Shown in pieces: positions 17,887 to 27,007 of a DNA stretch of 64,000 nucleotides. Each line of letters starts with the position of its first letter. The stretch's first letter is position 1. The stretch is from RYN-230 sp963829725 (lineage in GTDB: Bacteria; Actinomycetota; Actinomycetes; Streptosporangiales; Streptosporangiaceae), in contig CAWHJW010000012.1 in NCBI GenBank assembly GCA_963829725.1, positions 190,412 through 254,411 of the forward strand, given 5' to 3'. The position numbers and the translations under genes were made by a program. Under the pieces are notes generated by a model. It did not search any database and had not been told where the DNA came from. It saw nothing but the letters and a program-made list of their open reading frames with translations.

Positions 17887-18798
17887 CTACGCTTCCGCGG
17901 CACCGGGGCCCCGGGTGGCGGCCAGCGCGTCGCGGATGTGCCCGTCGATCAGGCCCACCAGGACGGGCCAGGCGCCGCGGGGCAGGTCGTGGCCCATCCC
18001 GGGCATCGTCACCAGCCGGGCGGCGCTGATCGCCTGCGCCGTGGCGGCCCCGCCGGTCGGGTGGACCATCCGGTCGCGGTCACCGTGGATGACCAGCGTG
18101 GGCGCGGTCACCGCGCGCAGCTCGGCGGTCCGGTCGCCGGAGGCGAGGATGGCGGCGAGCTGGCGCTCGGAGCCGGCGTTGAACGGATCCCGGCTCCAGG
18201 CCTGCGTGGCCAGCGCGCGCACGGCCGCCGCGTCGAACGGGTACCCCGCCGAGCCGATGTGCGCGAAGATGCGGACCGCACCACCGACGTACTCAGCCTC
18301 GTTGCGCGGCCGCCGGGACAGCATGAGGCGCCAGGTCGACGGCGCCGGGCGCCCCACGCCCCGGGCGCCCGTGGTGGACATGACCGAGGTGAGCGACTGC
18401 ACCCGCGCGGGGTAGCGGGCGGCGACGGTCTGAGCGATCATCCCGCCCATCGACACGCCGACCAGGTTGGCCGAGGGCAGGCCGAGCGCGTCGAGCAGCC
18501 CGGCGGTGTCCGCGGCCATGTCGGCCAGCTGGTACTGGCGCGGGTCCCAGCGCTTACGCAGCATGGCCAGCGGGCGCGGCGGCGGGAAGTCCAGGTGCGC
18601 CGACCGGCCGACGTCACGGTTGTCGAAGCGGGTGACGAGGTAACCGCGGCTGGTGAGCAGCTCGCAGAACTCGTCCGGCCAGCTGTGCAGCTGCATGCCG
18701 AGCCCGGCCACCAGCACCACCGGGATCCCGGCCGGATCACCCAGCTGCTCGTAGGCGAGCGAGATGCCGCGCCCGACGTCCGCGGTCTTCTCGGTCAT
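17887..18798 (-). CDS. Alpha/beta-fold hydrolase (esterase)
   Basis: The 303 residues have the nucleophile elbow GVSMGG, an oxyanion region in LVAGLGMQLHSWP, the acid in VIHGDRDRMVHP and the catalytic His in MPGMGHDLP. The ATG at 18798 (MTEKTADVGRG) is chosen over the longer frame because homology begins there and the upstream DNA is the TetR operator region. It is the first gene of an operon with the Baeyer-Villiger monooxygenase. Confidence 0.9.
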   Translation of the reverse strand: MTEKTADVGRGISLAYEQLGDPAGIPVVLVAGLGMQLHSWPDEFCELLTSRGYLVTRFDNRDVGRSAHLDFPPPRPLAMLRKRWDPRQYQLADMAADTAGLLDALGLPSANLVGVSMGGMIAQTVAARYPARVQSLTSVMSTTGARGVGRPAPSTWRLMLSRRPRNEAEYVGGAVRIFAHIGSAGYPFDAAAVRALATQAWSRDPFNAGSERQLAAILASGDRTAELRAVTAPTLVIHGDRDRMVHPTGGAATAQAISAARLVTMPGMGHDLPRGAWPVLVGLIDGHIRDALAATRGPGAAEA

Positions 18799-18865
18799 GC
18801 CGGCACCGCTACCGGTGCTGGCTGGTCCAAGCTCGCAGGGGTCACGGACGGTCCTCCAGATCACT

Positions 18866-18904
18866 GGTACGCACGTGTACCGGATAACGGTACGCCGGTG
18901 TACC
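18866..18904. promoter_or_regulatory. Two tandem TetR-type operator dyads
   Basis: GGTACGCACGTGTACC (18866-18881) and GGTACGCCGGTGTACC (18889-18904) are near-identical dyads with GGTAC/GTACC arms, 23 bp apart centre to centre. They lie between the divergent hydrolase and tetR starts, a typical autoregulatory arrangement. Confidence 0.75.
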
Positions 18905-18940
18905 ATCCTGGGCAAGACCGTCCCGCGCCGGAGGGATAGC

Positions 18941-19585
18941 GTGACCATCGTGACCGCCGCGCAGCCCTCGGTGACCAGACCGCAGCCCTCGGTGGCCGCC
19001 GGTGTGGCGGAGGGGCCTGCCGAGTTCCGGCGGCGGCTGCTGGGCGGCATGGCCGCGGCCATCCGGGAGCGTGGTTTCCGCGAGTCCACGGTGGCCGACG
19101 TCGTCCGGCATGCCCGCACCTCGCGGCGGACCTTCTATGAGCACTTCTCCAGCAAGCAGGCGTGCTTCATCGCCCTGCTGCAGGAAGCCAACGCGGAGAT
19201 GGTGCGCCGGGTCGCCGCCGCGGTCAACCCGCAGGCACCCTGGGACGCCCAGGTGCGCCAGGCGATCGAGGCCTGGATCGCCTGCGCGCAGTCCGACCCG
19301 GCTATCACGCTGAGCTGGATCCGGGAGATCTCGTCGCTCGGTGACGCCGCCCGGCAGGTGCAGCGCGAGTTGCTCGAGGCGTTCGTCGTGCTGGTCCAGC
19401 GGCTCACCGATACCCCGGAACTGCGGGCCGCGGGAATCGTGCCGCCGCCCCGGCCGTTCGCGGTCATGCTGCTCGGCGGGCTGCGCGAGCTCATCGCCAC
19501 GACCGTCGAGGATGGCGGCGACATCGGGGACATCGCCGAGGCCGCCGTCCAGGCCACCCGGGCGATGCTCGGCCCGCGGGGCTGA
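18941..19585 (+). CDS. TetR-family regulator of the monooxygenase operon
   Basis: The 214 residues have an N-terminal HTH (RRRLLGGMAAAIRERGFRES, then TVADVVRHARTSRRTFYEHF) and an all-helical ligand domain. The GTG at 18941 is used because GGAGGG lies about 7 bases upstream and the residues before it do not resemble the family. The divergent position and the two dyads point to repression of the hydrolase/monooxygenase operon and of itself. Part of the N-terminal extension is Ser/Pro/Ala-rich. Confidence 0.9.
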   Translation: MTIVTAAQPSVTRPQPSVAAGVAEGPAEFRRRLLGGMAAAIRERGFRESTVADVVRHARTSRRTFYEHFSSKQACFIALLQEANAEMVRRVAAAVNPQAPWDAQVRQAIEAWIACAQSDPAITLSWIREISSLGDAARQVQRELLEAFVVLVQRLTDTPELRAAGIVPPPRPFAVMLLGGLRELIATTVEDGGDIGDIAEAAVQATRAMLGPRG

Positions 19586-19615
19586 GGCGCGCCTTGTATC
19601 AGGGCACCGGGAAGG

Positions 19616-20172
19616 GGCTCTTCGAAGTTAACCTGGGTGGCGTGGCGGCCTGCTGACGGAGCGTAGCGACTAGGCAGGTCTGGCGTGTCGCTGCATGAGA
19701 GTGCCCGCGGCTTTCAAGATCATGGTTCTTTCCAGGGAAACATGATCAGCAGAGAGCTGCGGGCACGTGTGTCAGGATATGGCGTCGCGGCTGTTCGCGC
19801 TGGAGGGCGCGGAGGTCGCGGAGGTTGATGAGGAGCCCGGCGGCGGCCGGACGGTGTGGCTGGTGACGGCGGACCCGGCCGCGCGGGCATGCCCGGCCTG
19901 CGGGACGGCATCGGCGCATGTCAGGGAGCGGGTGGTGACGCGGCCGGCTGATATCGGCTTTGGCCGGGACCGGGTCAGCCCGGAGCGAGAGCCTGAACAG
20001 GCTCGCGAAACTGGAAGCCCGGATGGCCTACTCGTTCCGCAACCCCGCCAACCAGCGCCGCCGGGTCCGGATCGCCTGCACCCGGGGTGCCCGGCGATCC
20101 CGGGCCGCCACACCGCGGCGATCACGTCAGGTAACCGGACGGCAACCAGACCCCGGTTAACTTCGAAGAGCC
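19616..20172 (+). mobile_element. ISL3-family element with internally deleted transposase
   Basis: The termini are perfect inverted repeats, GGCTCTTCGAAGTTAACC (19616-19633) and its complement (20155-20172). An 8-bp target duplication CGGGAAGG flanks them (19608-19615 and 20173-20180). ISL3 elements make 8-bp duplications. Inside, the transposase N-terminus with its CPACG zinc motif (about 19779-19970) is joined to the C-terminal segment MAYSFRNPANQRRRVRIA. The catalytic core is missing, so the copy can move only in trans. Confidence 0.9.
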
Positions 20173-20228
20173 CGGGAAGGGGGCGGCGAGCCGCGGCCTG
20201 CGGGCCGGCCGAGCCGGATACCGTCGCG

Positions 20229-21422
20229 TCATCGTGCTTCCCAGTCGATGTGGTAGCCGTAAAGCTGCCTGGAGTGCTTGCTGTTCGCGATGAGCTTGAG
20301 GATGTGCGGCAGCATCGCATCGCGGAAGACGCGGCTGGCCCCGGTGGCCGCCTTGCTGTTGTTGACGCGCGCGGCTTGCCTGATGATCTGCTGCACTCGC
20401 GGGCGGCGGGAGCGCTCGAAGGCCGCGAAGGCCTGACCGGGGCCGGGGAGATCGCGCAGGTCCTTGGCCAGCTGCACCCCGTCTTCGATGGAGAGCGAGG
20501 CCCCCTGCCCGGAGCTGGGCGACGGCGCGTGGGCGGCGTCGCCGATCACGATCATCCGGCCGGCGTGCCAGCGGGGCAGGTGAGCAAGGGTGTGGACCGG
20601 GCTTGCCCTCAATTCGTGCGTAGTGGCCTCGATAAGGCGCTTCGCCGGGCCGAAGTCGTCAGCAAACAGGCCGGTGAGCCGCCGCTTCCATGCGCCGGTG
20701 CCGATGTGCGCGAGGGAGCCGCGGGCAGGCTCGTCGGGCCAGGGCACGTTGGCAAACCACCACACCTCACCGTCGGGGGCGAGGGCATAGCCGAAGAACG
20801 CCCGTTTGCCGAAGATCATGTGGTAGGTGCCAGGATCGGCCGCTACCGGCATCCCCCGGACGAAGCCTCCCAGGTTGATGAGTCCCGCATAGGCCGGCGC
20901 GGGGGCGCTGGGGTCGATGATCCCGCGCACGGTGGAGTGGATCCCGTCGCAGCCGATCATGATGTCGGCGGTGGCGTCGCTGCCGTCGCCGAAACTCGCC
21001 TGTACTCTGCCGTCCATGTGGCGGGCTGCGGCGAGCCGCTTTCCGTACTCGACCTGGATCCCGCGGCTCCCGGCAGCGTCTCGCATGGCCCGGTACAGGT
21101 CGGCCCTCTTCAGGGTGTAGCCCGTGGTGCCGTCCTCCAGGGTCAGGCTCACCTCGGCCGCCCCGAGTGGCTTACCGGTGCCGCTCCACAGCAGCGTGGC
21201 GGTGGTCGGGAAGCCGGCGGACGTCGCCGGGTCGTGCGCGCCCAGGGTGCGCAGCGCATCAACTCCGTTCGTCGCCAGGGTGAGAAAGCTCCCGGCCCCC
21301 GCGGCCGAGCCTGGGTGCTGCTCGTAGACAACGGAGTCGATGCCCGCCTTCTGCAGCGCCATCGCCACGGCGGGTCCCGCGATGCCAGACCCGATGACCA
21401 GGGCTGTGCGTGGCCGAGTCAT
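20229..21422 (-). CDS. FAD-dependent aromatic-type monooxygenase
   Basis: The 397 residues are a class A flavoprotein monooxygenase (PF01494). The dinucleotide-binding motif is VIGSGIAGPAVAMAL. The DG motif region reads ADIMIGCDGIHSTVR and the GD motif reads VIGDAAHAPSPSSGQG. It would use NAD(P)H and O2 to hydroxylate or epoxidise a small molecule. It is divergent from a TetR gene across about 200 bp holding two dyads, so induction by its substrate is likely. Confidence 0.9.
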   Translation of the reverse strand: MTRPRTALVIGSGIAGPAVAMALQKAGIDSVVYEQHPGSAAGAGSFLTLATNGVDALRTLGAHDPATSAGFPTTATLLWSGTGKPLGAAEVSLTLEDGTTGYTLKRADLYRAMRDAAGSRGIQVEYGKRLAAARHMDGRVQASFGDGSDATADIMIGCDGIHSTVRGIIDPSAPAPAYAGLINLGGFVRGMPVAADPGTYHMIFGKRAFFGYALAPDGEVWWFANVPWPDEPARGSLAHIGTGAWKRRLTGLFADDFGPAKRLIEATTHELRASPVHTLAHLPRWHAGRMIVIGDAAHAPSPSSGQGASLSIEDGVQLAKDLRDLPGPGQAFAAFERSRRPRVQQIIRQAARVNNSKAATGASRVFRDAMLPHILKLIANSKHSRQLYGYHIDWEAR

Positions 21423-21530
21423 GATGTGCCTCCCGTCGTCCGCTGGGCCGGGCGCGCAGTGGGACAGGCTGAGCCCGGCCCCTGGCCCGCCGCCGGGCCC
21501 GCGGCGCGGGCGGGAACCGTGCCGACAGTG

Positions 21531-21580
21531 TCACTCAACCGTCTGAGTGATGTCAATCAAATGAGTGACACAGTTACTCA
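21531..21580. promoter_or_regulatory. Two dyads built on TGAGTGA between monooxygenase and tetR
   Basis: TCACTCA (21531-21537) and TGAGTGA (21544-21550) form the first dyad. TGAGTGAC (21562-21569) and GTTACTCA (21573-21580) form a second with one mismatch. Both use the same half-site and are good candidates for the adjacent TetR protein. Confidence 0.72.
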
Positions 21581-21619
21581 GGAATTTGAAAATCGTGCTG
21601 CCCCGGCTAGCATGAGGCG

Positions 21620-22342
21620 GTGAGCACGCCGGACGCCGCGCCTACCCAGGTGCCGCGGCGCGCGCGCCGGGCACCAGATCCCGGTGAGCGCCTGCGGGAC
21701 TACACGCGCACCCGCCAGCGGATCCTCGACGCCGCGCTCGCCGAGTTCGCCGACAAGGGTTACGCCGGGGCGCGGGTACGCGAGATCGCCCAGCGGGCGG
21801 GCGTGAACACCCAGCTGATCTCCTACTACTTCGGTGGCAAGGAGGGCCTCTACAACGAGCTGATGGCGACCTGGCATCGGCAGGAAGCCCTCATGGCGCA
21901 GCAGGACGCGTCCTTCGCCGACAGCATCGCGGGCTACCTGCGTGCCTTCGCGGTGCGCCCCGAGCTCCTGCGGATGTTCGCCTGGGAAGGACTTACCCGG
22001 CAGTCGGGCCCGCGCCCGCCAGACACCGGGCCCGGGCACGGCGAGGCGCCCGAGGTCACCGATATCCGCCGCCGCCAGGCGGCCGGCGAGATCGCGGCTG
22101 ACCTTGATCCCGCATTCCTGCTCATCTTCCTGATGGGCGCTGCGATGGGGATGGTGACACTCCCCGAGCAGATCGAGCGGCTGTGCGGCGTCCGCGTCGA
22201 TTCCGCGGAGTTCATCTCCAGGTCCGAGCGGCAACTGCGGCTGATCCTCGCCCATCTCGCCGGCCCGGCGCCCGCAGGCGCCAGAACCCGGCCGCCCGGC
22301 GAACCCGCAGGCGCCGGGGCTGGCAACGGGGACACAGACTAG
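21620..22342 (+). CDS. TetR-family regulator
   Basis: The 240 residues begin at GTG. The HTH is RQRILDAALAEFADKGYAGA, then RVREIAQRAGVNTQLISYYF, typical of the AcrR/TetR class. A C-terminal TetR domain follows, plus a disordered Pro/Gly/Ala tail. It probably represses the divergent FAD monooxygenase and itself through the TGAGTGA dyads. Confidence 0.9.
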   Translation: MSTPDAAPTQVPRRARRAPDPGERLRDYTRTRQRILDAALAEFADKGYAGARVREIAQRAGVNTQLISYYFGGKEGLYNELMATWHRQEALMAQQDASFADSIAGYLRAFAVRPELLRMFAWEGLTRQSGPRPPDTGPGHGEAPEVTDIRRRQAAGEIAADLDPAFLLIFLMGAAMGMVTLPEQIERLCGVRVDSAEFISRSERQLRLILAHLAGPAPAGARTRPPGEPAGAGAGNGDTD

Positions 22343-22389
22343 CTAGGAAGCAGGGGCCCACAGAGGCGGCCGCGCCCCTGGCGGCATGC

Positions 22390-23271
22390 TCAGATATTGG
22401 ACGCGTCGGGTGGGAGATCGGGTGGCGGCGGCGGGGATCCGCTCTCGCCAGCGGCACTGGGGCAGGAGAGGCCCAGCGTGTAGGCCGTCATCGACAGTGA
22501 CCCGTAGGTGTAGCCGCCGACCAGGACCCCGGTATCCGGCGCATCGGCCGCTGCGGCCAGGCCGGCGAGGTACACGGCGGGGATGAAATGGTCAGGTGTC
22601 GGCGCCGCGCGGGGAAAGTCGCGGTGGGCGTCGAGTGCCACGAACCCGGCCGGGTCGGTCAGCATCCGGGCCTTGGCGTCTTCGTCGAAGCGCTGAGCCC
22701 AGTCATAGCCGCCGTCGGCCAGGCTCCAGTCCATGCCGCGCAGATTGTGCACGACGTTGCCGCTGGCGACGATGAGCACGCCCCGCTCTCGCAGCGGCGC
22801 CAGCTTGGCGCCCAGCTCAAGGTGGTAGTCCATGGGCTTGTCGGCGTTGATGCTGAGCTGGACGACCGGGATGGAGGCGTCCGGGAAGGCGTGCACCAGC
22901 ACCGACCAGGTGCCGTGATCGATGCCCCAGCTGTCGATATCCGCACCTACCCAGGTGGGGTGAACCACGTCGCTGATCTCTGCGGCCAGCTCGGGTAGCC
23001 CGGGAGCGGGGTACTGCACCTCGAAGAGCGCCGGGGGGAATCCGTAGAAGTCGTGGATGGTCCGCGGCCGCGGCATTGCGGTGACGGCGGTGGCGTTGAT
23101 GTACCAGTGCGCGCTGATGACCAGGACGGCGCGGGGGCGCGGCACCGCCTCGCCGAAGGCTTTCCATGCCGTGGTGTAGCGGTTGGTCTCGAGGGCGTTC
23201 ATCGGGTTGTCGTGCCCGATGAACGCCGCCGGCATGCGGGCGTCCGGCGTTTTGCGGGTGTCGGCGTTCAC
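22390..23271 (-). CDS. DODA-type extradiol ring-cleavage dioxygenase
   Basis: The 293 residues match the class III extradiol LigB/YgiD family (4,5-DOPA dioxygenase). Metal-site regions are seen in PAAFIGHDNPMNAL, VISAHWY and SWGIDHGTWSVL, and in SGNVVHNLRG. It would cleave a catecholic ring or an analogue using non-haem Fe(II) or Zn. The C-terminus is a Pro/Ser-rich tail. The nearby monooxygenase could supply a hydroxylated aromatic, but that link is inference. Confidence 0.87.
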   Translation of the reverse strand: MNADTRKTPDARMPAAFIGHDNPMNALETNRYTTAWKAFGEAVPRPRAVLVISAHWYINATAVTAMPRPRTIHDFYGFPPALFEVQYPAPGLPELAAEISDVVHPTWVGADIDSWGIDHGTWSVLVHAFPDASIPVVQLSINADKPMDYHLELGAKLAPLRERGVLIVASGNVVHNLRGMDWSLADGGYDWAQRFDEDAKARMLTDPAGFVALDAHRDFPRAAPTPDHFIPAVYLAGLAAAADAPDTGVLVGGYTYGSLSMTAYTLGLSCPSAAGESGSPPPPPDLPPDASNI

Positions 23272-23392
23272 GATCGCGGCCTTTCTCGAGGCGCGGTGCC
23301 GCCGCTCCGCCGATGGGGGCGGCGCCTCGTGCCCATGCAGCTCATCAGCCTAGTAGTGGCCGCTGTCCGCCTACTGCGCGGCCGCCTGCCGT

Positions 23393-24884
23393 GGGTGTGC
23401 GACACATTCGTAGGGGTCCCACATCTGTGCTGGTTATGATGGGAGTCTGGTTGTGACAGTCACAACCAGATATGGAGTGCCCATGTCCGAGCCGACGCTG
23501 CCGGAGCTGGAGGCCAAGCGGGACCGCTTGTTTGCGCTGCTGGCATCGCTGGGCGACTTCCGGCGCGGGTCGGTGAGCGAGAACTACCGCAAGTGCGGCA
23601 AGCCGAACTGCGCGTGCGCGGCCCCGGATCATCCCGGGCACGGGCCGAGGTTCCTGTGGACCCGGTCGGCGGGCCGGCGCAAGACGGCCGGCCGGCAGCT
23701 CGCGGCGGCGGAGGTGGCGAAGGTGCGCCGGGAGGTGGCCCGGCACGCGGAGTTCACGTCGGCCGTCGAGCAGGTCATCGAGGTGAACGAGAAGATCTGC
23801 GAGGCCAGGCCCGTGGCCGGCACGGACGCGCCCTCCGCGCCGGAGGGCGGAAAAGGGGGGCTCTTCAGCGCGCTCGCGGCGGAGAAGCCCGCCGGGATAG
23901 GCCGCCTGGCGGCGGAGGCGGCACGGTCGCTGGGCTGCGGCGATGACGCCCTGGGAGCGGCGGAGGCGGTGATCCGGGCCGGGATGCTGGCCGCAGGCTG
24001 CGGCATGCCCGGGCAGCTGCTGGCCGCCGACCCGGGCTACCGCGGCCCCCGGGTCCCGTGCGGGGCCGGGCACGAGGCGGAGTTCGTCTCCTACCGGGAC
24101 AAGGTCACCGGCACCGTGCCCGGGCCGGTGACCCTCACGCGTGCCTGGTATCACTGCGCGGAATGCATGCATGGCCTCGCCCCCAGGGACGCCGGGCTCG
24201 GCGTCGCCGGCGCGTCGATGTCGCCCGGCCTGGCCGCGATGAACGACCTGGCCGCCGCAGCCGGCCCGTTCGCGGGAGCCGCACGGCTGCTGGAAGAGCT
24301 GGCCGGGATCCGGCTCACCGCCAGGCGGGCCGGGCGCGCCGCCGAGGCCAGCGGCGCCATCGTCGCGGAGGCAGGCCGGGAGCGCGCCCGGCTCATCGCC
24401 TCCCGGAAGCTGGTCCCGCTGCCGCCGTCCCCGCTGCCGGACAAGCTCTACGCCGTCATCGACGGCACCGGCGTCCCGATGACCGGCCGGGAGACCGCCG
24501 GGCGGCAGGGCAAGGGCGAGGACGGCCGCGCCCGCACCCGCGAGGTCAAGCCCGGCGTCTTCTTCACCCAGGACAAGCTCGACGAAGACGGCTACCCGGT
24601 TCCTCAACAACGCGCCACGCATGCGCTACCACTGGTTCCGCTCACGCGGCCTGTTCACCGGCTCCGGCGTCGTCGAGGCCAGCTGCAAGACCGTCGTCGC
24701 GCAAAGACTCAAGCAGGCAGGCATTGGACCGTCGCGGGAGCCGACGCCATCATCGCCCTGCGCTGCAAGGAAGCCAGCAGCCAGCGGGAAGCCATCTGCC
24801 ACCACCGTCACAACCAGACAAGAGCAGCCTGACCAGCCCCCACCCGAAGATGATCTTGACTACCTACAAATCTGTCGCACACCC
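23393..24884 (+). mobile_element. ISKra4-family insertion sequence with a 9-bp target duplication
   Basis: The left end GGGTGTGCGACACATTCGTA (23393-23412) and the right end, complement of GGGTGTGCGACAGATTTGTA (24865-24884), are imperfect inverted repeats. GCCTGCCGT flanks both ends (23384-23392 and 24885-24893). The 9-bp duplication fits ISKra4. The element holds one damaged transposase. Confidence 0.88.
23483..24832 (+). pseudogene. ISKra4-family transposase, internally deleted
   Basis: The ATG at 23483 follows GGAG by about 6 bases. The N-terminal region contains NYRKCGKPNCACAAPDHPGH, typical of ISKra4 transposases, then DKLYAVIDGTGVPM with a catalytic Asp. After KLDEDGYPV the family core (about 130 residues) is absent. 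MRYHWFRSRGLFTGSGVVEA continues in another frame, and WTVAGADAIIALRCKEAS returns to the first. The enzyme is inactive. Confidence 0.85.
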
Positions 24885-25026
24885 GCCTGCCGTCGCGGAT
24901 GTGAGAAGTGGTGTCGTGCTGCCCGGCCGGCTGGGCTGGCGGCCCGCGGGGTTTCCCCGTGCTCCCCCTTCCGTCCATGATGGCCTGGACGAGTACCACG
25001 ACCGGCCGGGAGGCGTTGGCAGCCTA

Positions 25027-26226
25027 GTGAACCTCAGGGAAATCCACGCGCTGGTACGGATCCGGCCACCGGAACTGCAGGCGGCACGCAGGCGGCTGGC
25101 CCGCTGTCACGACCTCGAGGACCTGCGGCGAGCCGGGCGGCGGCTCCTCCCGCGGCCGGTGTTCGACTACGTGGACGGCGCCGCGGACGAGGAACTGAGC
25201 ATGGCCGCCAACGTGGCAGCGTTCCGCCGCTGGCGTTTCGTGCCCCGGGCGCTGGCGGGCGTCCCCGCCGTGGATACCCGGGCCGAGGTGCTGGGCCGCC
25301 CGACGGCTCTGCCGCTCGTGCTGGCGCCAACGGGGTTTACCCGGATGATGCATCCGGCCGGGGAGCCCGCCGTGGCCGCGGCGGCCGCGAGGCACGGACT
25401 GCCCTACACGTTGTCCATGATGGCGACCACGTCCGTGGTCGGCCTGGCCGCCGGCCCGCACGGGGACCTGTGGTTCCAGCTGTACATCCTGCGCGACCGC
25501 GGCCGGACCAACGCCCTCGTCGACCAGGCCGCCAAGTGCGGCTACCAGGTCCTGGTGGTGGCGGTGGACACGACCGTCTCCGGCCGCCGGGTCCGGGATG
25601 TCCGCAACGGGCTGACCGTCCCGCCGGAACTGAGCGTCCGGAGCCTGGCCAGCATCGCGTCGCGGCCAGGGTACTGGGCACGGCTGCTCCGCGGCCCCGC
25701 CCTGACGCTGGCCAATCTGGCCACCGCGGAATCCACCACCATCGCCGGTACGGCCGACTGGTTCGATCCCGATATCACCTGGGACGACCTCGCCACGCTG
25801 CGGGAACGCTGGCCGGGAAGGCTGATCGTCAAGGGCCCGCTGGGCGCGGCCGACGCCCGCCGGGCCGTGGAGGCCGGCGCGGACGGGATCCAGCTGTCCA
25901 ATCACGGCGGGCGCCAGCTCGATCGCACCATCGCCCCCATCGACCTGGTGCCCGCGGTGCGCGAAGCGGTTGGCCCGGACATCGCGGTGCTGGCAGACTC
26001 GGGGGTGCGGCACGGCGCCGACATCGCGACCGCAGTCGCGCTGGGGGCAGATGCCGCTGCCATCGGCCGTGCCTACCTCTACGGGCTGATGGCGGCGGGT
26101 GAGCCAGGGGTGGACCAGGCTCTTTCGCTGCTGACGGCGCAGTTCCGCCGGACGCTGCAGTTGCTGGGCATCAGCTCCGTTGGCGAACTGCGCAAGCACG
26201 GCCCTGAATTGCTGATCCGCAGCTGA
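25027..26226 (+). CDS. FMN-dependent alpha-hydroxy-acid oxidase/dehydrogenase
   Basis: The 399 residues are a TIM-barrel of the lactate/glycolate/mandelate oxidase family. FDYVDGAADEE, the FMN contacts in LVLAPTGFTRMMHP, the catalytic His/Arg segment SNHGGRQLDR and ADSGVRHGADI are all present. It oxidises an L-2-hydroxy acid to the 2-oxo acid. The GTG at 25027 fits the family N-terminus (LVRIRPPELQ), although the frame stays open upstream into the IS. It lies 143 bp beyond the IS right end. Confidence 0.9.
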   Translation: MNLREIHALVRIRPPELQAARRRLARCHDLEDLRRAGRRLLPRPVFDYVDGAADEELSMAANVAAFRRWRFVPRALAGVPAVDTRAEVLGRPTALPLVLAPTGFTRMMHPAGEPAVAAAAARHGLPYTLSMMATTSVVGLAAGPHGDLWFQLYILRDRGRTNALVDQAAKCGYQVLVVAVDTTVSGRRVRDVRNGLTVPPELSVRSLASIASRPGYWARLLRGPALTLANLATAESTTIAGTADWFDPDITWDDLATLRERWPGRLIVKGPLGAADARRAVEAGADGIQLSNHGGRQLDRTIAPIDLVPAVREAVGPDIAVLADSGVRHGADIATAVALGADAAAIGRAYLYGLMAAGEPGVDQALSLLTAQFRRTLQLLGISSVGELRKHGPELLIRS

Positions 26227-26312
26227 ATTTGCTGACTCCAGTGCGCCAGAGGGCCGGCCTCCGGCGGCGGTAGGCAGCACACAGTCCTGGTTGGTTGGCT
26301 GGCTGGTGGTGG

Positions 26313-26388
26313 TGGTGCGCCGCCAGGGACTCGAACCCCGAACCCGCAGATTAAGAGTCTGCTGCTCTGCCAGTTGAGCTAGCGGCGC
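26313..26388 (-). tRNA. tRNA-Lys (anticodon CTT)
   Basis: The minus strand gives a complete cloverleaf of 73 bases plus encoded CCA. The acceptor is GCGCCGC/GCGGCGC, the anticodon stem GCAGA/TCTGC has loop CTCTTAA (anticodon CTT), and the T loop TTCGAGT is canonical. Confidence 0.97.
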
Positions 26389-26946
26389 GTCGTGCCGGGC
26401 CATGCTATGACGTGCCGGGCTGTACGGCAAACCGGGAGGCCGGGTGACGCGCAGTGCCGCCCGGTGCCGGGGTGTACCGCGACATCCGAGCGAACATCGC
26501 TGCCGAAAGGTCTAGACCACCCTGGTCCGGACCTCCGGGCCTGGGCCGCTAAAGGTATAGACGCGATAGACGTAATACCCGTTAGCCGTGCCCGGAGTCT
26601 GGCGGAAGCAGCCGGCACGGTCCGTGATCCCTGCTGGCAGTGGCCCTGATCTGGCCTGGGCACCAGGCCCCGCGTACCTGGATACCAAGAGGCAGCGTAA
26701 GCCCTGAGAACGTCGCCCTGGTGGATCAGCAGGCCCGGGTGCGCCCCGGGCCTCCGCGGCAGGTCGCGGTACAGCGCCTCCGGGGACGCGCGCAGCGGCC
26801 GGTCTGTCCCCTTCCCTTGAATGGCATCCAGCTTCCCCTCCGAAGCGACGTCGGCACTGGCAGCACCGCCAAGACGACGCTATCCGCACCAGTGCCTGGT
26901 CGCCCCGCGCCAGGTTCCCCATGCGAGGTACCGGACGCATTCCGCA
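26389..26946. other. Intergenic stretch without a supportable gene
   Basis: Open frames exist on both strands but none resembles a known family. The stretch separates tRNA-Lys from the tRNA-Tyr fragment. Its last part (from about 26910) weakly resembles a distorted 5' half of tRNA-Tyr. Confidence 0.5.
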
Positions 26947-27007
26947 GAAGGAGCGGTCTGTAAAACCGTCGGCTTAGCCTACGTTGGTTCGAACCCAACA
27001 CCTGCCA
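26947..27007 (+). tRNA. 3' portion of tRNA-Tyr (GTA), probable attachment-site copy
   Basis: The anticodon arm GCGGTCTGTAAAACCGT, class II variable arm CGGCTTAGCCTACG, T arm GTTGGTTCGAACCCAAC and 3' acceptor ACCTGCCA fit actinobacterial tRNA-Tyr. Upstream, a GCCAGGTT resembles the 5' acceptor with one mismatch, but the D region is far too long (about 40 bases). This is best read as a broken tRNA or the tRNA 3' end left by integration. The nearby integrase points its 3' end toward it. Confidence 0.75.

Noticed and set aside
16321..18939. An 872-residue open frame on the plus strand
   Set aside because: It runs antisense to the Baeyer-Villiger monooxygenase and hydrolase genes, has Arg/Gly/Pro-rich shadow composition and no domain.
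23345..24622. A 425-residue minus-strand frame
   Set aside because: Antisense to the ISKra4 transposase; composition is that of a GC shadow frame.
26512..26940. A 142-residue minus-strand frame between the two tRNA features
   Set aside because: No domain, signal or ribosome binding site; Arg/Pro/Ala-rich as expected by chance at this GC.
26900..27007. An intact tRNA-Tyr gene
   Set aside because: The 5' acceptor-like GCCAGGTT has a mismatch and the D region is about 40 bases, so a normal cloverleaf cannot form.
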